Assembly: GCA_016806645.1 (NCBI GenBank)
Contig: JACSYO010001861.1
Coordinates: forward strand, 1,340,501 to 1,404,500
DNA: 64,000 nt
Direction: 5' to 3'
DNA from: Ophiodon elongatus
Taxonomy: Eukaryota; Chordata; Actinopteri; Perciformes; Hexagrammidae
A program made the translations under genes and the position numbers. Of the stretch, positions 12,083 through 24,235 are shown piece by piece. The stretch's first letter is position 1; each line of letters starts with the position of its first letter. A model generated the notes under the pieces. That model saw nothing but the letters and a program-made list of their open reading frames with translations. It did not search any database and was not told where the DNA came from.

Positions 12083-14849
12083 ACTCGGCTGTCCCTGTGG
12101 TCCTTTATCCATTCAACTATTTCCATCCTCACCTCTCCTTCATCACATTATTTATTTTTGACCTTTTATTTCTCCTCTCCTCTCCACTCTTCCTGGCGGT
12201 GGTAGCCCCTCACTAATCCTTTGGGATGCAGTGCAGCATCTCTGCCGGGGTTTTCTGGAAGTGGATTTGTAAGAGAAACACCAGTAAGCCTCTCTCTCCC
12301 CGTGTCTTAATGGCAGATTAGAGCCTTGCTCCAGCATTAAGTCGACAAACACACAGAGCCTCGCAGGCAGGTACAGGAGTAAGGTGGAGCAGCTCGACAT
12401 CTGTCTGAAAAGTGGCAGCGAGAAACAGAGGCAAAAAGAGGGGGGAGGGCGTTCATCGTAAACTAAACATAAGCTGCTTAATGTACCACCTGCTTATTCA
12501 ATTTTTCACAGGAGAAAAAGCATGTATGGTGAAACACACATGAACCCCCACGTGTTTACCTTTTCACGGGGATGTTGTGATGTTCGGAGAGGTTGACCTT
12601 TTTTAAGACATTGGGTTTGAGTTCTGCTCATATCGGCGGCGTATTTTTGTCCCGGGTGCAGCAAATATAGAACATGGTTGCAGATAATATCCCATGACAC
12701 AGACAGTATATTTAATGAAAGTGAAAGCTTTTTATAATCATAATCTCATCCAATAAAATGATAAAAGCCACTAAAACCTGTTTTATAACATAATGTGATT
12801 TCATAAAAAAAATCTTTAGATTTCATATTTATGAAAGATACAAAATCTCCATGACTGAATTCAAATTGTAACATATTTATTGGAGTTGTATTCTACGTAC
12901 ATTATATGAGGCACACGAATATACTAAAAAGGTGTGAGTTTGTCTTTATCACATCTTGATCTAGTTCAGCTGTCGCAGCTTCTAAAGTCTGAGAATTCGA
13001 ACAGAGCCATGCTCGCCGTTTCCTTGGCATAACATACTTAAAAAACAGAAATCTTGTGGACCATTACTTATGATAAGCATAAATATGCCCACTGGGTTTT
13101 TCTGGACAACTACACTGAGAACCAGCTGTTGGCACACACTGACATCCTGGATGTCTTCATCTGCTTATCCTGCAGATGATCCGACAGCTGGATGTTGCTG
13201 CCTCGTCGCTCCTCCGGCCGCTGTACGACACAGTCAGAGGGACTAACCTAACCTCGTGGGCCAGGGACGGTGGGCTGACAGCAGAACAGGACACAGGGCT
13301 CGTTACTGGGTCAGCCCTGTGAACCGGCACTGCGGCTCGAACATCTGACCTACATTACGCTTCACGTAGCCTGGATGAGCAGCGCTCCAGTTTCCAGGAT
13401 TCTTTTGACGGTTTGGAAAACATCACATAAGCTACAGACTGAGAGTGTATCTGATGTGTACGTTTACATCACTTGCTCAGACATTTTTCTTTTAATTAGG
13501 TGATACAGATTAAAACTAGCCCGTTAATTGCTTTTTTTAATTTTACTTCTATCCTTCCTCTGAACTCCAAGTTTCTTTCATATCTGGAGCATCCACTCCA
13601 TACACCTTTCCTGGACCCTTCTCAGGATTTTACGTCATAGCTTCCGCCATACTCGTTATTGTCTCTGCCCTGTGGCTCTGGCCAGATGGCGTAGAACGCA
13701 TCACTTCGGCGGCGCCAGCGTGGGGAAAGTCACCACAGACACCAGACACAACTCCTGTATACTACAAAATACAGAGAGCTCTCCCTGGCAGCAACAGACT
13801 TAATCAGCATTGTGTGATGTCATTTGCCGCATAGGCTTGAATTAAATTTACGTTCATTTATATGTAAAAGTCCTGCACTCCAGCTTTTAGGTCAAAACTG
13901 AGTTTATTGATAAAGAACGTTTTTTTTCTTTATCAACAAAAGACATTCACAGATTCTAGATTTGTCGAAAACTTGCACCACTGAGGTGTGCTTCAATGTA
14001 GTTATTAATTTAAACCGTTTGAATAACTAGTGTGAACAATTAAACCTCATGTCAATCGGACAAAAGGAAAACACATTTATTATTTAAGAGCTAAGTTGTT
14101 CAATTTTGACTGATCCTGCTCAATGTGCACAAGCTTGCTTGACTTATAATATAACTACATTATGCGGTGGAAGAAGTACTCAGTGGGGAGTTTGTCCTCC
14201 ATTACTATAATACTTTTATATCGGGGCGATAGAAAATGCTAATTTCTGTTTTGCTGGGAATAGGGTGTCCTGCTTAGGTCAATAGTTTAACCACTGATCT
14301 TAATAAGTGTGCAAAGTAAATTTAACTGCAGAAACTGTAGCAAAAGTCCTTTGTGCTTTATGTTACGTTACCAGTCAAAGATGAAACACTCGAGGAGTTC
14401 TTATTTTTTTATTTCAACAGACTGCAGACTGTATTACTTGTTAGTACTTTAAACAACTGCACGGATGACTTGTAAATTAAACATGTAGGTAAAGACATGC
14501 ATGTTTGTGCGTCTCCTCCAGCGACTGACTCCTATTCCACATGTGTGACTATGTGTTTTGATGTGTGGGTCCCCTCTTTGTGGATGGCCTATTAGTGGGA
14601 CAAAAGCACATGTTTCCCTCTTCATTTGAAAGAGATCAGTGGATTTGCACAAAGGCAACCCAATTTAGAAATCTCGAACAAAGCTCGCCTTCTTCCTCCC
14701 TCTCCCCTCTGCTTCACTGTCTCTGTCCCACATACATTTGCACATTTGCATGCTCTTTGAGGAAGTAGTGGTTCTCATGCAAAAACCCAAGCTGTGAGAA
14801 AAGGGGATTGTGGAGGCTTGCGACTGAAGGGACAGAATTAGTGGGAAAC

Positions 14850-14879
14850 TGAGAGAGAGAGAGAAAGAGAAAGAGAGAA

Positions 14880-14931
<52 letters not shown>
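14850..14931. repeat. (GA)n purine tract
   Basis: GA repeat with GAAA interruptions in its first half, then an uninterrupted run of over 20 GA units. Confidence 0.95.
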
Positions 14932-14934
<3 letters not shown>

Positions 14935-15607
14935 TCTATGGGTGAGAAAGGTCCCCTGAAGAAGCTTAAGTTGCACTTTTTAAAAACGCTTTGATCTCGA
15001 TCTGAAGCCCCTCACCCAAGAGTTAAGACTGTTGCTTTATTAAGGACCTACTCGCCATGCTCCGCTCTGTCGACACTTCTTTTATTTTTTTATTTTGGAG
15101 CTCAAATTAGCAATTCAAATGGAGGCTATTTGGATATGCTCGCCCAGCTTCCTCCCCTCGGCTTTCCAGGCAGTTTGACAATATTTTTGTTAAGCCCCAT
15201 TTCCCCCTAACGCAACTGTAGCAACAGGGGAGAGAGAGGAGATGGGTAGATAGAGGGGAGGGCGGGGAGACGGAGGAAGAGAAAGAGAGAGCATATGTAG
15301 CGAGTGTGGGTGTGGAAGGTCAAATAGGAGACAGAGTGGCCCTTGCCATTTGGCATGTTCTCTCCACTAAGCTAATATGAGGGATAATGACGGTTATTGG
15401 AATAATATAGTTCCATTTAAAACTGAAAGGTTTAAATTTGTCCAGGGATTATAAAACAATGCCACCCTGCTATTAGACAGAGTTTTTTGTATTTGTTTTT
15501 TTATTTGCTGGCTGACCTGAAGGACAAAATGTACTGTTGAACAGTCAAGCTGTTTTAAAAATGTCAAAAATTCAACTTTTATCTCCATAAAAGAAAAATG
15601 TTTCTTA

Positions 15608-16022
15608 AAGTTTCACTAATCAATATCTTATGATAATAATAGATCAATTGACTGTGTAATGTTAAAGGTGTTGCCCATAATGATGAACGCACAGAGTATC
15701 AGGGTCTTTTTTGTATTTTAGCCAATTGTCAGTGGATAGCTGGTGAAAATTGCATTTAGCTGTTAAAGAGACATATTATCTTTAGGAGTTGGTGGAGACC
15801 AAAGCAGTGCTAAAAGGAAAGTGAATATTGGTGTATATTTTTAAAGGTGAATCGGCACTCCAAATGAATGCCAATGTTGCTTCATGTCTGCTGGATGTGT
15901 CAATAAAACATTGATTGCCAACATCGTCACCAAAACAACTTAATAAGGGGATAAATGTGTTTACTGCTTAACTTTACTTTGCCCCCAAGTGGCAAAAATA
16001 AATGTGTTAATGCAGCTTAAAA
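15608..16022 (+). repeat. dispersed repeat family copy 2 (near complete)
   Basis: Starts TTTCACTAATCAATATCTTA and ends TTAATGCAGCTTA, roughly an inverse of the family start. Internal landmarks are AGTTGGTGGAGACCAAAGC, TCTGCTGGATGTGTCAATAA and CCCCCAAGTGGC. Non-coding. Confidence 0.6.
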
Positions 16023-16559
16023 ATCACAACCAGACTTGTTAAGGAACATTGGTAAACTAAGCAGTGACTAAGCATTATTAAAACATATGTATTCATATAT
16101 TGGATATTATAGGCCTCAATGGCTTTCAGCCATGGTCATGGCCACTTGAGGCTGACATTTTGTATTTAGACTCACCTGTGTCATATTTGGTATATATAAT
16201 AAATCAATGTTGTAACAGCTGAGGAGCTCTTATGAAGCGACTCTACACTCCAGCCAATAAAAAGTAGATAAACACTCAACCAAGTATATAAAAGAAAAAT
16301 GGGAAAGCATGCCTCTGCAGATCTTCAGTTGTAGCCAGTGCTGTTCTTCGCGATGGTGTGCAAGGGTGGTGGCACCAAAGGCTTGGAGGTCAGCAGTCTC
16401 AACAAGCTTATGAAGAAATGCCAGCCAGGTGATCAGGTTGGAACTGGGCAATGTGGAGCACAAGGGAAAAATAGAAACCATCTCAAGTAACTCTTCTCAC
16501 CCTACTTCTACAACGAGCAGTGGCAGATTCAGAGCTGGTTGCAGACAGAGAAATAAATG

Positions 16560-16760
16560 TGTGAGGTGAACTTGACCCATTGACCATCAAAATCTACTCA
16601 GTTCAACCGTAAGTCCAAGTAGACGTTTGTGCCAAATTTGAAAACATTCCCACGAGGCGTTCCTGAGATATCGCATTCACAAGAAAAGGACCGACGGACA
16701 ACCCGAACAAAAGGACCACAGCTTTCGCCAGCGCGGAGGCATAAAAAAGAAAGTACACCC
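16560..16760 (+). repeat. common teleost interspersed repeat
   Basis: The run of CCATTGACCATCAAAATCTA, GTGCCAAATTTGAAAACATT, CGTTCCTGAGATATCGCATT and GCCAGCGCGGAGGCATAAAA is a pattern I recognise from many teleost genomes. Its class is not assigned here. Confidence 0.6.
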
Positions 16761-17445
16761 GAGTCAGCTCCAGTGTATCAACCAACCGTTCCTTCTGGGT
16801 TTACCTCGGTGATGAGGTCAGTCTAAAGAGAGTGATAGATGCAGCAGTAAGATCCCATAAAGAGAGAGAAGTTGCACCAAAATGGCTTTAAACATTACGA
16901 TTAGAGGTACTTTCAAGCAGAGGTAAACACAAACACTCACACCCAAGGTTGTATTCATTTGAGGGCGTTCACGCACATTCATCATGCACAAGCATGCGTG
17001 TGTAAGTTGATAGCCTTTGCACAAACACACACAGACACACTTGAAACCCATACCCAACTTCTCACTCTCCCAAGCACCTTCTAGAGGACATAAGGGTGAA
17101 ATTAAACATTATTCTATCATCCTGTCTATGTAAGATGTGGGGAAATGTGACAACAACAGCTAACAAGGTGAATGATATATCCCCCTCGTGGGTGAGGCCT
17201 CTACCCCAAGCTCAGCCACAGAAGCCAAAAAATGTGGCTGGATTGGCACGTCCCAACCTTGTGTGTTTGTGCAGTATTATCCAAAACAAAGAGACGGGCA
17301 CGGGAAAGTGACAGTTAAATGCTAATTCAATATGTCCCTGTCCTGTCAATCAGGTCCGACTGATTAGCGGCGCTTGTTCATCTAAATGTGTTGTATCACC
17401 TCCTTGCCAAAATATAATGTGATCCTTTCATGCGTGGTAGGTCCG

Positions 17446-17476
17446 GGCTGTGGCGCAGTGCTAAGTCAGCGCTCTA
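17446..17476 (+). repeat. possible tRNA-like SINE head
   Basis: GGGCTGTGGCGCAGTGCTAA resembles a tRNA A-box region, but no B box or tail follows. Could be chance. Confidence 0.25.
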
Positions 17477-17499
17477 GTTAATAAGTCCTTTTCATTAAA

Positions 17500-17610
17500 C
17501 AAGCGTTCATTAAACATTCATTCATTCACTCATCCTCATTTGCATTTTCTCATCATAAAAGCATTCATGAAACATTCATTTGTTCACTTGTTCTCATTTG
17601 CACGGTTTCA
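17500..17610. repeat. imperfect direct repeat, unit about 57 bases
   Basis: Two units share CATTAAACATTCATT / CATGAAACATTCATT followed by TTCAC and CTCATTTGCA. Built partly from CATT words. Confidence 0.6.
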
Positions 17611-19006
17611 AATTCATTCTTCAAGGAATGAATAGGGTAGAAATAGGCAGAGAGCAAGAGAAGGACAGAAGTGAGAATGAGAAAGAGGACGAAGAGAGAT
17701 TGTTATTACTCCATTTGTACAATCTGTCCAGTCAATGACAGTAGAAATTAGATTATATTTCCTCTCATCATTATGTAGAGGCACTCGCCAAAAATGGCAG
17801 GTTGCACAATGCATGGCCATAATATGAAAACAAATCATTGCTGATATCAAAAAATATTCGTACTTGGTTGTGGTTGAATAACGCACCTGCAGTACAAAAG
17901 CAAACGACATCCCATTTTGATGAAGATGGGACTGGATAACAGTTACGCCACTCAATGCAACTGCCTATCTCACCACATCCCAAGTAATAAATATTGCAAA
18001 AATATGCAATGAGGTCACGCATATGACATTACATTGCATCTTTTTTATTTCCTTTTAATTTGATCCATATTGTATGACCGAGCGCTTCCCTACATGCTTT
18101 TCTCCCCTCTCTTGAACAGGCTACACATCAAAGACATATTCAACAAATCCTATGAGAAATAGAGCAGCTTTGCTATATATAACCGTGCTCTGGGAGCAAC
18201 TCCCAGTACATACAGTATGGTTTGTGTAGGTTTGTGAATGTCAATATGATAAATTGAATACCGATGATGCAGTGGCAAGAGATTAGATTTATACGTTTCC
18301 AACCCTGGGAGCCTTCTCCAGCCTCTATCCTCTCTTCATTACCTTCTCCTTTCCTTTTAACTTGTGCCGTTAGGGGAGACATCAATCTGAGTGACAAGTT
18401 GTGTGATCCTCCTCCCGGGCTTGGTGGGAGAAGGAGGGCTGTCAACATAAATATCCTTCCTAGATTCGCGGCGGACATGGAGAAGCCATGGCCACCATGA
18501 ATCCTCATCCACGATCCCAGTCAGAAAAACATGAGCCCATCAGCATGGCTGAAAACCTCGCCATCACTTGCAAACACCACCCTTTCCCCTCCCCTCTGCT
18601 AACAACGTGATAAATACTGTCAGTTTAGTGCTTGTTTTTGATTGTTTGGCCATTCTATTTCCACACAGGCAGAAAAAGTAATGTCTCCCACTGGCCTTTC
18701 TTCCCAGTTTGACTAAAACAAGCTCAAACAAGTTTATATGTACTGTATCTACATGCATTTTGATGCTGAGGTTCTCAGGCAAAATCGAACCCTTTCACCA
18801 TCTCAGGTCCAAGCATATAAAAAGACTAGAGAGGTGCACTCAGTAGAGTGCCAATCTCCGCCAGGTGCGCCTGCAACAACCATTGCTGTATTGTGTGATT
18901 GAATGAATACAACCAGTGCTGTGAAGCGTCGTCAAACAGGCTTCATTCAAACTCAAAAACAGGCCACTAGGTAACGTTATACAAGCAATGGGCTCAAAGT
19001 TGTTGT

Positions 19007-19090
19007 ATCATACTCTTCATGCCACAGATCCCGAATCTTCCAATTGGAAGACAACCCGCTCTACCTCTGAGCCACGGTCGCCCCAATGCA
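19007..19090 (-). mobile_element. tRNA-derived SINE head fragment
   Basis: On the minus strand the sequence reads GGGGCGACCGTGGCTCAGAG then GTAGAGCGGGTTGTCTTCCA, followed by a decayed B-box region. This is a tRNA-like A box (TGGCTCAGAGGTAGAGC) as found in teleost SINEs. The cloverleaf is incomplete, so it is not a working tRNA gene. Confidence 0.65.
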
Positions 19091-19741
19091 CTGAGCCGTG
19101 TTATCACTAGCAGCCAGGGGGCCGGTTAAGAGTGGTGAGTGAGTAGTAAGAAGCAGCCAGTGGCAGTATAAAACAGGTAATAAAAAGTATTTTGACAAAG
19201 TGTGAGTCACCACAACCACAAGGGGTCCTTGAGCATGCAGCCATAACTGGTGACCCAATAAATTGCAGAATGTGAAAATTAGCCGTGGATAAACACAAAG
19301 TTTAAACACGCACACATGACCAAACACATAATCTCTCCCTAGGCTTATGCCTGGCGGTGATAATAATGAAAAGTAGTAATAGAAAATATAAATAAGTACC
19401 CTGCAGGTTACTTCCTCAGCTCGAAGGCCACATCTGGCATTCCCTTATTTTATCTTGACAGGTGGCATCAGTTCAAATTTCTGTATGAAGGTAGTCAAAA
19501 CAACTGAACCTTTTGCACCCTCTGCTGCTACTCCGTTAACTTGTCAGAGTTACCATTGTGCCCACACTGTCACTAACTGCACTCCCTGAATATAAATTAT
19601 TTAATTTTTGAGAAAACGAAGAAGAAGAACAAAGAAGAGAGGCAGACAGAAAGGTCTACAATATGCCTTTAAAGAATATATCCAGGGCATCAAACTGCTG
19701 CAAAAATAGGTTTAAAAGATCAAGATCAAAACTAACGCATT

Positions 19742-19941
19742 CACGGCCGTTCAAAAGTTTAGGGTCACCCGCAAGTTTTATTCAAGCAATTCTTATTATT
19801 ATTTTGGGGCCAAAACTATTACAAATGTAAATAATAAATGTAGTGTCTGAATTATACTATTTTTGTCTCTAAAATAGTCATCATTGAAGGAAAGAAAAAA
19901 CATCAACATACCAGGTGACCCCAAACTTTTGAACGGCAGTG
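19742..19941. mobile_element. Tc1/mariner-like MITE
   Basis: About 200 bases bounded by inverted repeats of some 27 bases: CACGGCCGTTCAAAAGTTTA at the left, and a right end containing AAACTTTTGAACGGCAGTG. A TA follows the right end; the left TA has decayed. There is no coding sequence, so mobility would have depended on another element's transposase. Confidence 0.75.
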
Positions 19942-20219
19942 TACATATTACAGTGTAAAAGTGAAACCACCACATCACCTGGTGATTGAGACAGAAGACA
20001 ATGAATTTAAGGAACAACACTGTTCCTGTAAAGCTCTTTATCCACCGTTACAATCATCAAAACGCGCATAGTGGTTGGATGCTGGTCACAGCTTGTCGAT
20101 GTTATGCTATGATTGGCCAATCAGCGTTCGAGTGCTGAACTTCGCAAAGGGTCAATTAGTGTTCATGAACAAAAGAAATATATGTATAACCAAGTGTTTT
20201 CATCATAACAAGAAACAAT

Positions 20220-20500
20220 TTAAATTTGGGCTACAATCAGTCAAACAATGTTGACCACTTGGGGGCAGCGCAACAACATTGTGTATACACAACATTGACA
20301 AATTATCACCTTATTAAGTTTTTTTGGTGAACATGTTAGCAAACAGTTGCCTATTAACACATCACACACAGAGTGAATATTAAACATTTGTTCAGTATGA
20401 ACGCTAATGTTGCTCTCTTTTTAGCTTTGATTTGGTCTCCACCAACTCCTGAGGGACATATCTATCATAGCAGCTAAATGATCCACTATATTCACCCAAT
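20220..20500 (-). repeat. dispersed repeat family copy 3 (minus orientation)
   Basis: The plus strand shows TTGGTCTCCACCAACTCCTG and CATATCTATCATAGCAGCTA, the inverse of the family core, plus a CCACTTGGGGGCAGCGC block matching the inverse of the CCCCCAAGTGGC end. Confidence 0.6.
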
Positions 20501-20557
20501 TATTGTTAATTTTGTCATCATTTGGTGTAGGGCAGGTAATGTACAGTTGGTTATAAC

Positions 20558-21165
20558 CATAGACTGTATAAGAAGTAGACGTAGTCACCATGAAGTCACC
20601 CATTGGTTGGTCCACAACTGTTTTGAAGCCTCGATTTGGCATTTCGGTAGTTGTAAGTTAGTTTTTTTGGAAGCACAAGTAATAAGAAAGGGTAGAGATA
20701 AGTACAACCAAAGGCGGAATAATACATTTTTAGGCAACCAAAATTTTACAATTAATTTTCATAAAATGAAAACTCACTGTGAAAGGGTAAAGTTGTATAT
20801 CAAAACACTGAAACTGTACAATGCTGTGGTAGCTACCTATCAATCACAAGGTAGTCACGCCCTAAATATTACCCTGCTTTATCATCTACTTTACTCTAAT
20901 TTGGACCATCATTTACTAAATGAACATCATGCTGTATTGAAAGAAGACTTGACACTAGCGATTGAAACCATAAACTCGTGTTTAGAATGTTTACTGAGGT
21001 AGTAAATCAAGTGAGAAGTAGGGTCATTTTCTCATAGACTTCTATACAATCAAACTTTTTGCAGCCAGCAGAGTCGCCCCCTGCTGGCCAGTAGAGAGAG
21101 TGCAAGATATAGCACTTCTGCATTGGATCACTTTTCAGAACCAGAGGTAACAGCTTGGTAATGGC
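20558..21165 (+). repeat. teleost interspersed repeat, about 600 bases
   Basis: Starts near AGACTGTATAAGAAGTAGAC and continues with AGTCACCCATTGGTTGGTCC and TTGAAGCCTCGATTTGGCAT; ends with GCAGCCAGCAGAGTCGCCCC and ACTTCTGCATTGGATCACTT. These blocks occur together in a widespread fish repeat. A 174-codon open frame (20478-21002) inside it looks accidental. It directly abuts copy 3 of the dispersed family. Confidence 0.6.
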
Positions 21166-22429
21166 TTGTTAGGTGGATCAGAGCGGTGAAAGTGAACCAA
21201 AACAATGAAGTTGCCGGCCAATATACATTTTGAACAATGTGATCAATCCCATTTTGTTCAGTTACTGTATGTTTTTTGAGCTTAGTAGCAGCTTCTCTCA
21301 AAAGTACAAAATCAACTTCTCCAAAGATAGATGGTCCAAGCTACATGTTGTAATTCATGTTCAGTTTCAAACAACAACAACAACTATAACAATGACAAAA
21401 ACTACAGCAGCAACACAACTGTTAGTCCTTATTTTCCTTCCGTTCCTATTTCCATCACATTGCTGTGCTGTTGCTTTGGCACCCTTAATTTATATGAAGT
21501 CATTTTTCAATTATACACCCAGATGCACACACTGACATTAACTTTGCAGCTCAGCAGGGAGTGACAAACCCTGGGGCCTCATTCGTTAAAGAAACTTAGG
21601 CACAAACATTACTCTGATAAACAAAGTCGCAAAGTTGGTTTGTTTTTTTTTAAGCTAAAATTCAGACCACACTGCTTTAAAATAAAATAAATGCTAAGCA
21701 TTAATTCACACTGAGCCTTGTCTAACCTTAGAAAAAACGATAAACCGTGAACATTTTCTAACAATTAATGACCCTGGGGCCACTGCTTTGTACCACTTGA
21801 ATAGAATTTGATTTTCTTACCCTATTCATCTGCAAAATGAACGGCACTAACAGAGGTACATGAAGGTTAGAAGATTCATTGCCACAGCAAACCTACAGGC
21901 AACTCAAGGCTAACACCACATATCTCTCTCCCTCCCTCTTCCACTCTCCTTGTTCAGCCAGGGCAAGTTACAGCAGATGCAGCTTATTGAAGTCTATCTT
22001 CCTCCCTGGGACGTTATTAAAGATTACAGGAGATAATCGCCTTGGTATCATGCCGGATGCCAGGAGGCACAATATCATCACATACATAACAGTTCACTTG
22101 AGGAATACGGGACCGCTTCGACCTGTGGGATCTGTCCATCAGTCCGACAACTGTTAAAAGATAACATTGTGCTGCAAGACACGGTTTCAGAGGGCTTTAA
22201 GGTACAGTCCGTGATCTAAATGTATATAAAAGGATAGACCCACCACCAAAATTCAAAATACAGGATAGGAACCTGCAGGCAGGGCCTTAAACACAGTGAC
22301 TTACGCTAAACAACTAAATCGAAGTAAGTAATGTTTTTTTATATACTGTTAATGCTTGTTCACGTCACATTATATCCTGTTTTTTAAGTCTATTTTTAAC
22401 ACAACAAAACCTGAGTGTAAAAAGGATGA

Positions 22430-22600
22430 TTTGTGACAGTCAGGCTAGCTGTTTGCCCCTGTTTCCAGTCTTTATGCTAAGCTAAGCTTGCTGGCTGTAG
22501 CTTTATGTTAATCGTACAGATATGAGAGGGTATCAATCTTCTCATCTAATCTCAGCAGGAAAGCGATAATTTTATTTGGAAAATGATCAACTATTACATA
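22430..22600 (+). repeat. teleost interspersed repeat (GCTAGCTGTTTGCCCCTG)
   Basis: Contains GCTAGCTGTTTGCCCCTGTT, CAGTCTTTATGCTAAGCTAA and GGGTATCAATCTTCTCATCT, a recognisable fish repeat core. Non-coding. Confidence 0.6.
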
Positions 22601-23954
22601 AACACAGGACCACATTTTCATCTATAAATAGTTGACACCCATAAAATTCATCATGTGTGTGAATTTAGCTCAAATTCGAGGTAAAATAGTCGCACATACC
22701 ATATAGCTGTGTGTGTTTGCATACAGTGCACATCCGTGGGGATTTGCAAGTTTATGTTCCCTGCATTTGAATGACCTTCCATAACTGCAAAACACCAGCT
22801 GAAAACACGCCATTCTCCTCAGTGGAAAACACAGCGTCTGTGCCTATCTATCAGTCTGTGCGAGGCAGCTTATCAGTGGCCTATCATTGTCTGAGCCACA
22901 GCCATGGACACCTGCTCTGCAGAGTCACACACTGGGAGGAGAGAAAGCCACCTGAATACAAATCAGACTGTCAAGCAAAAGGAGGGGCAGTAAAGATAGG
23001 GAGCGAGAGAGGAACTGCAGGCTTTGGTTAGGGAACTAGAAACAGTTAATTAGCAAGGATGCTCATAATGCTATCTACTCGAACGCCTCCCCTGCAAACA
23101 GCTTCCTCTGAGACTGCAGGTGCTGAAGGAAATCATCAGCATCATAGAGTCACAGAACAAGCTTGCTATTAAAACTGCCTATGAATAGACTTCTTTTATG
23201 ACCGTATTGATTTTTCAACTCGTAGCTTTCACATTATTGATGAATATGTGTCAAGAAAACAACTGACTAATAATTATGTGGTTTGTCTTACAGCAGCTTC
23301 CCACAAAGACCAACCTCACAGATTTGTGTTTTTTGGTGAATTCACATCCAAACAGTTGGCTGTTCTGCTCGCCTGGGTTGCATAATGACCAAAGCTGACT
23401 CATAAACACAGCAACCTCTAATTAATATTTTGTTGAGTACCCGAAGCAAGGTCATTATCGCACAATTCAGTTGTAATCATGGCTGCTCAGCACTGACGCT
23501 GTACAGGCAGAGGGGGAGGTATAAATACTCTGTTCTTCTTCACGAAGGCTGTTTGATTTTACACTGCAGCCTCTGGTGGAATATGAGCAGTCTGTAGCAA
23601 ATGGAGAAACCAGTTTATAACCTCTGATGTCTTCTTCAATGTTGGAGGAAGGAGCGGGCTACACTATTATCATGTATAACAAATCTATGACTGACAGAGT
23701 CTGTAATTAAGTTTTTGGTTCAGCTGCCAATGGCAGGCAATATAAAATATTTACCATGCAGAGTTAGTCTTGAAATAAATTTGCATTAATAAACCATTGA
23801 ACTTGTTTTCTATGTAGTTGCACAGCAGTCTGTTATTACAGTGTATTATTCTGATTAAATCAGATTTAGAGCTTTTTAACAATTCTCCCTTGTTCTTACT
23901 CGTAAATGAAATCCACAGAGCTTTGTCAAATAATAATGATATTATTCTTTTTTA

Positions 23955-24235
23955 GCCTTGCAACATGGTTCTAGGGATTCAATGCAAATTGATTTGACCA
24001 CTTTGGTCCGGACTGAAATATCTCAACAACTACTGGAAATTTGGTAAAAATTTTTTTTCGAAAGGATGAATACTTGGTGACCACCATGACTTTGACATTT
24101 TTTGATTCTGAATAACATTGTCTTGATTAATGGATGCATTGACTTCTGAGTGAACTTTGGAACAGACATTTATGTTACTCACAAGATGACTTGTCTCAAT
24201 TTTGGTGATAGCCTGGTTTTCCACCTATCAAACTT
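23955..24235 (+). repeat. degraded teleost interspersed repeat
   Basis: Contains ATATCTCAACAACTACTGGA, AATTTGGTAAAAATT, GGTGACCACCATGACTTTGA and CAATTTTGGTGATAGCC in the order of a common fish repeat. Heavily mutated. Confidence 0.5.

Larger units (their letters stand above)
9403..15600. other. non-coding flank: unique blocks including X-box region
   Basis: No gene recognised. The 10270-11700 part is more GC-rich and less repetitive than its surroundings and contains two RFX X-boxes; 13140-13740 is also GC-rich. The remainder is AT-rich single-copy-looking sequence plus the CTGT and GA tracts. Confidence 0.55.

Noticed and set aside
13170..13321. Open stretch after a CTGCAG acceptor-like site (MIRQLDVAASSLLRPLYD)
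   Set aside because: No donor or partner exon was found, and the frame ends after about 50 codons; I recognise no family.
19007..19090. tRNA gene
   Set aside because: Only the A-box half is well preserved; the anticodon arm and B box are decayed, so it is a SINE head rather than a working tRNA.
20478..21002. 174-codon plus-strand frame
   Set aside because: It spans the junction of two interspersed repeats, with no homology to a transposase or other protein.
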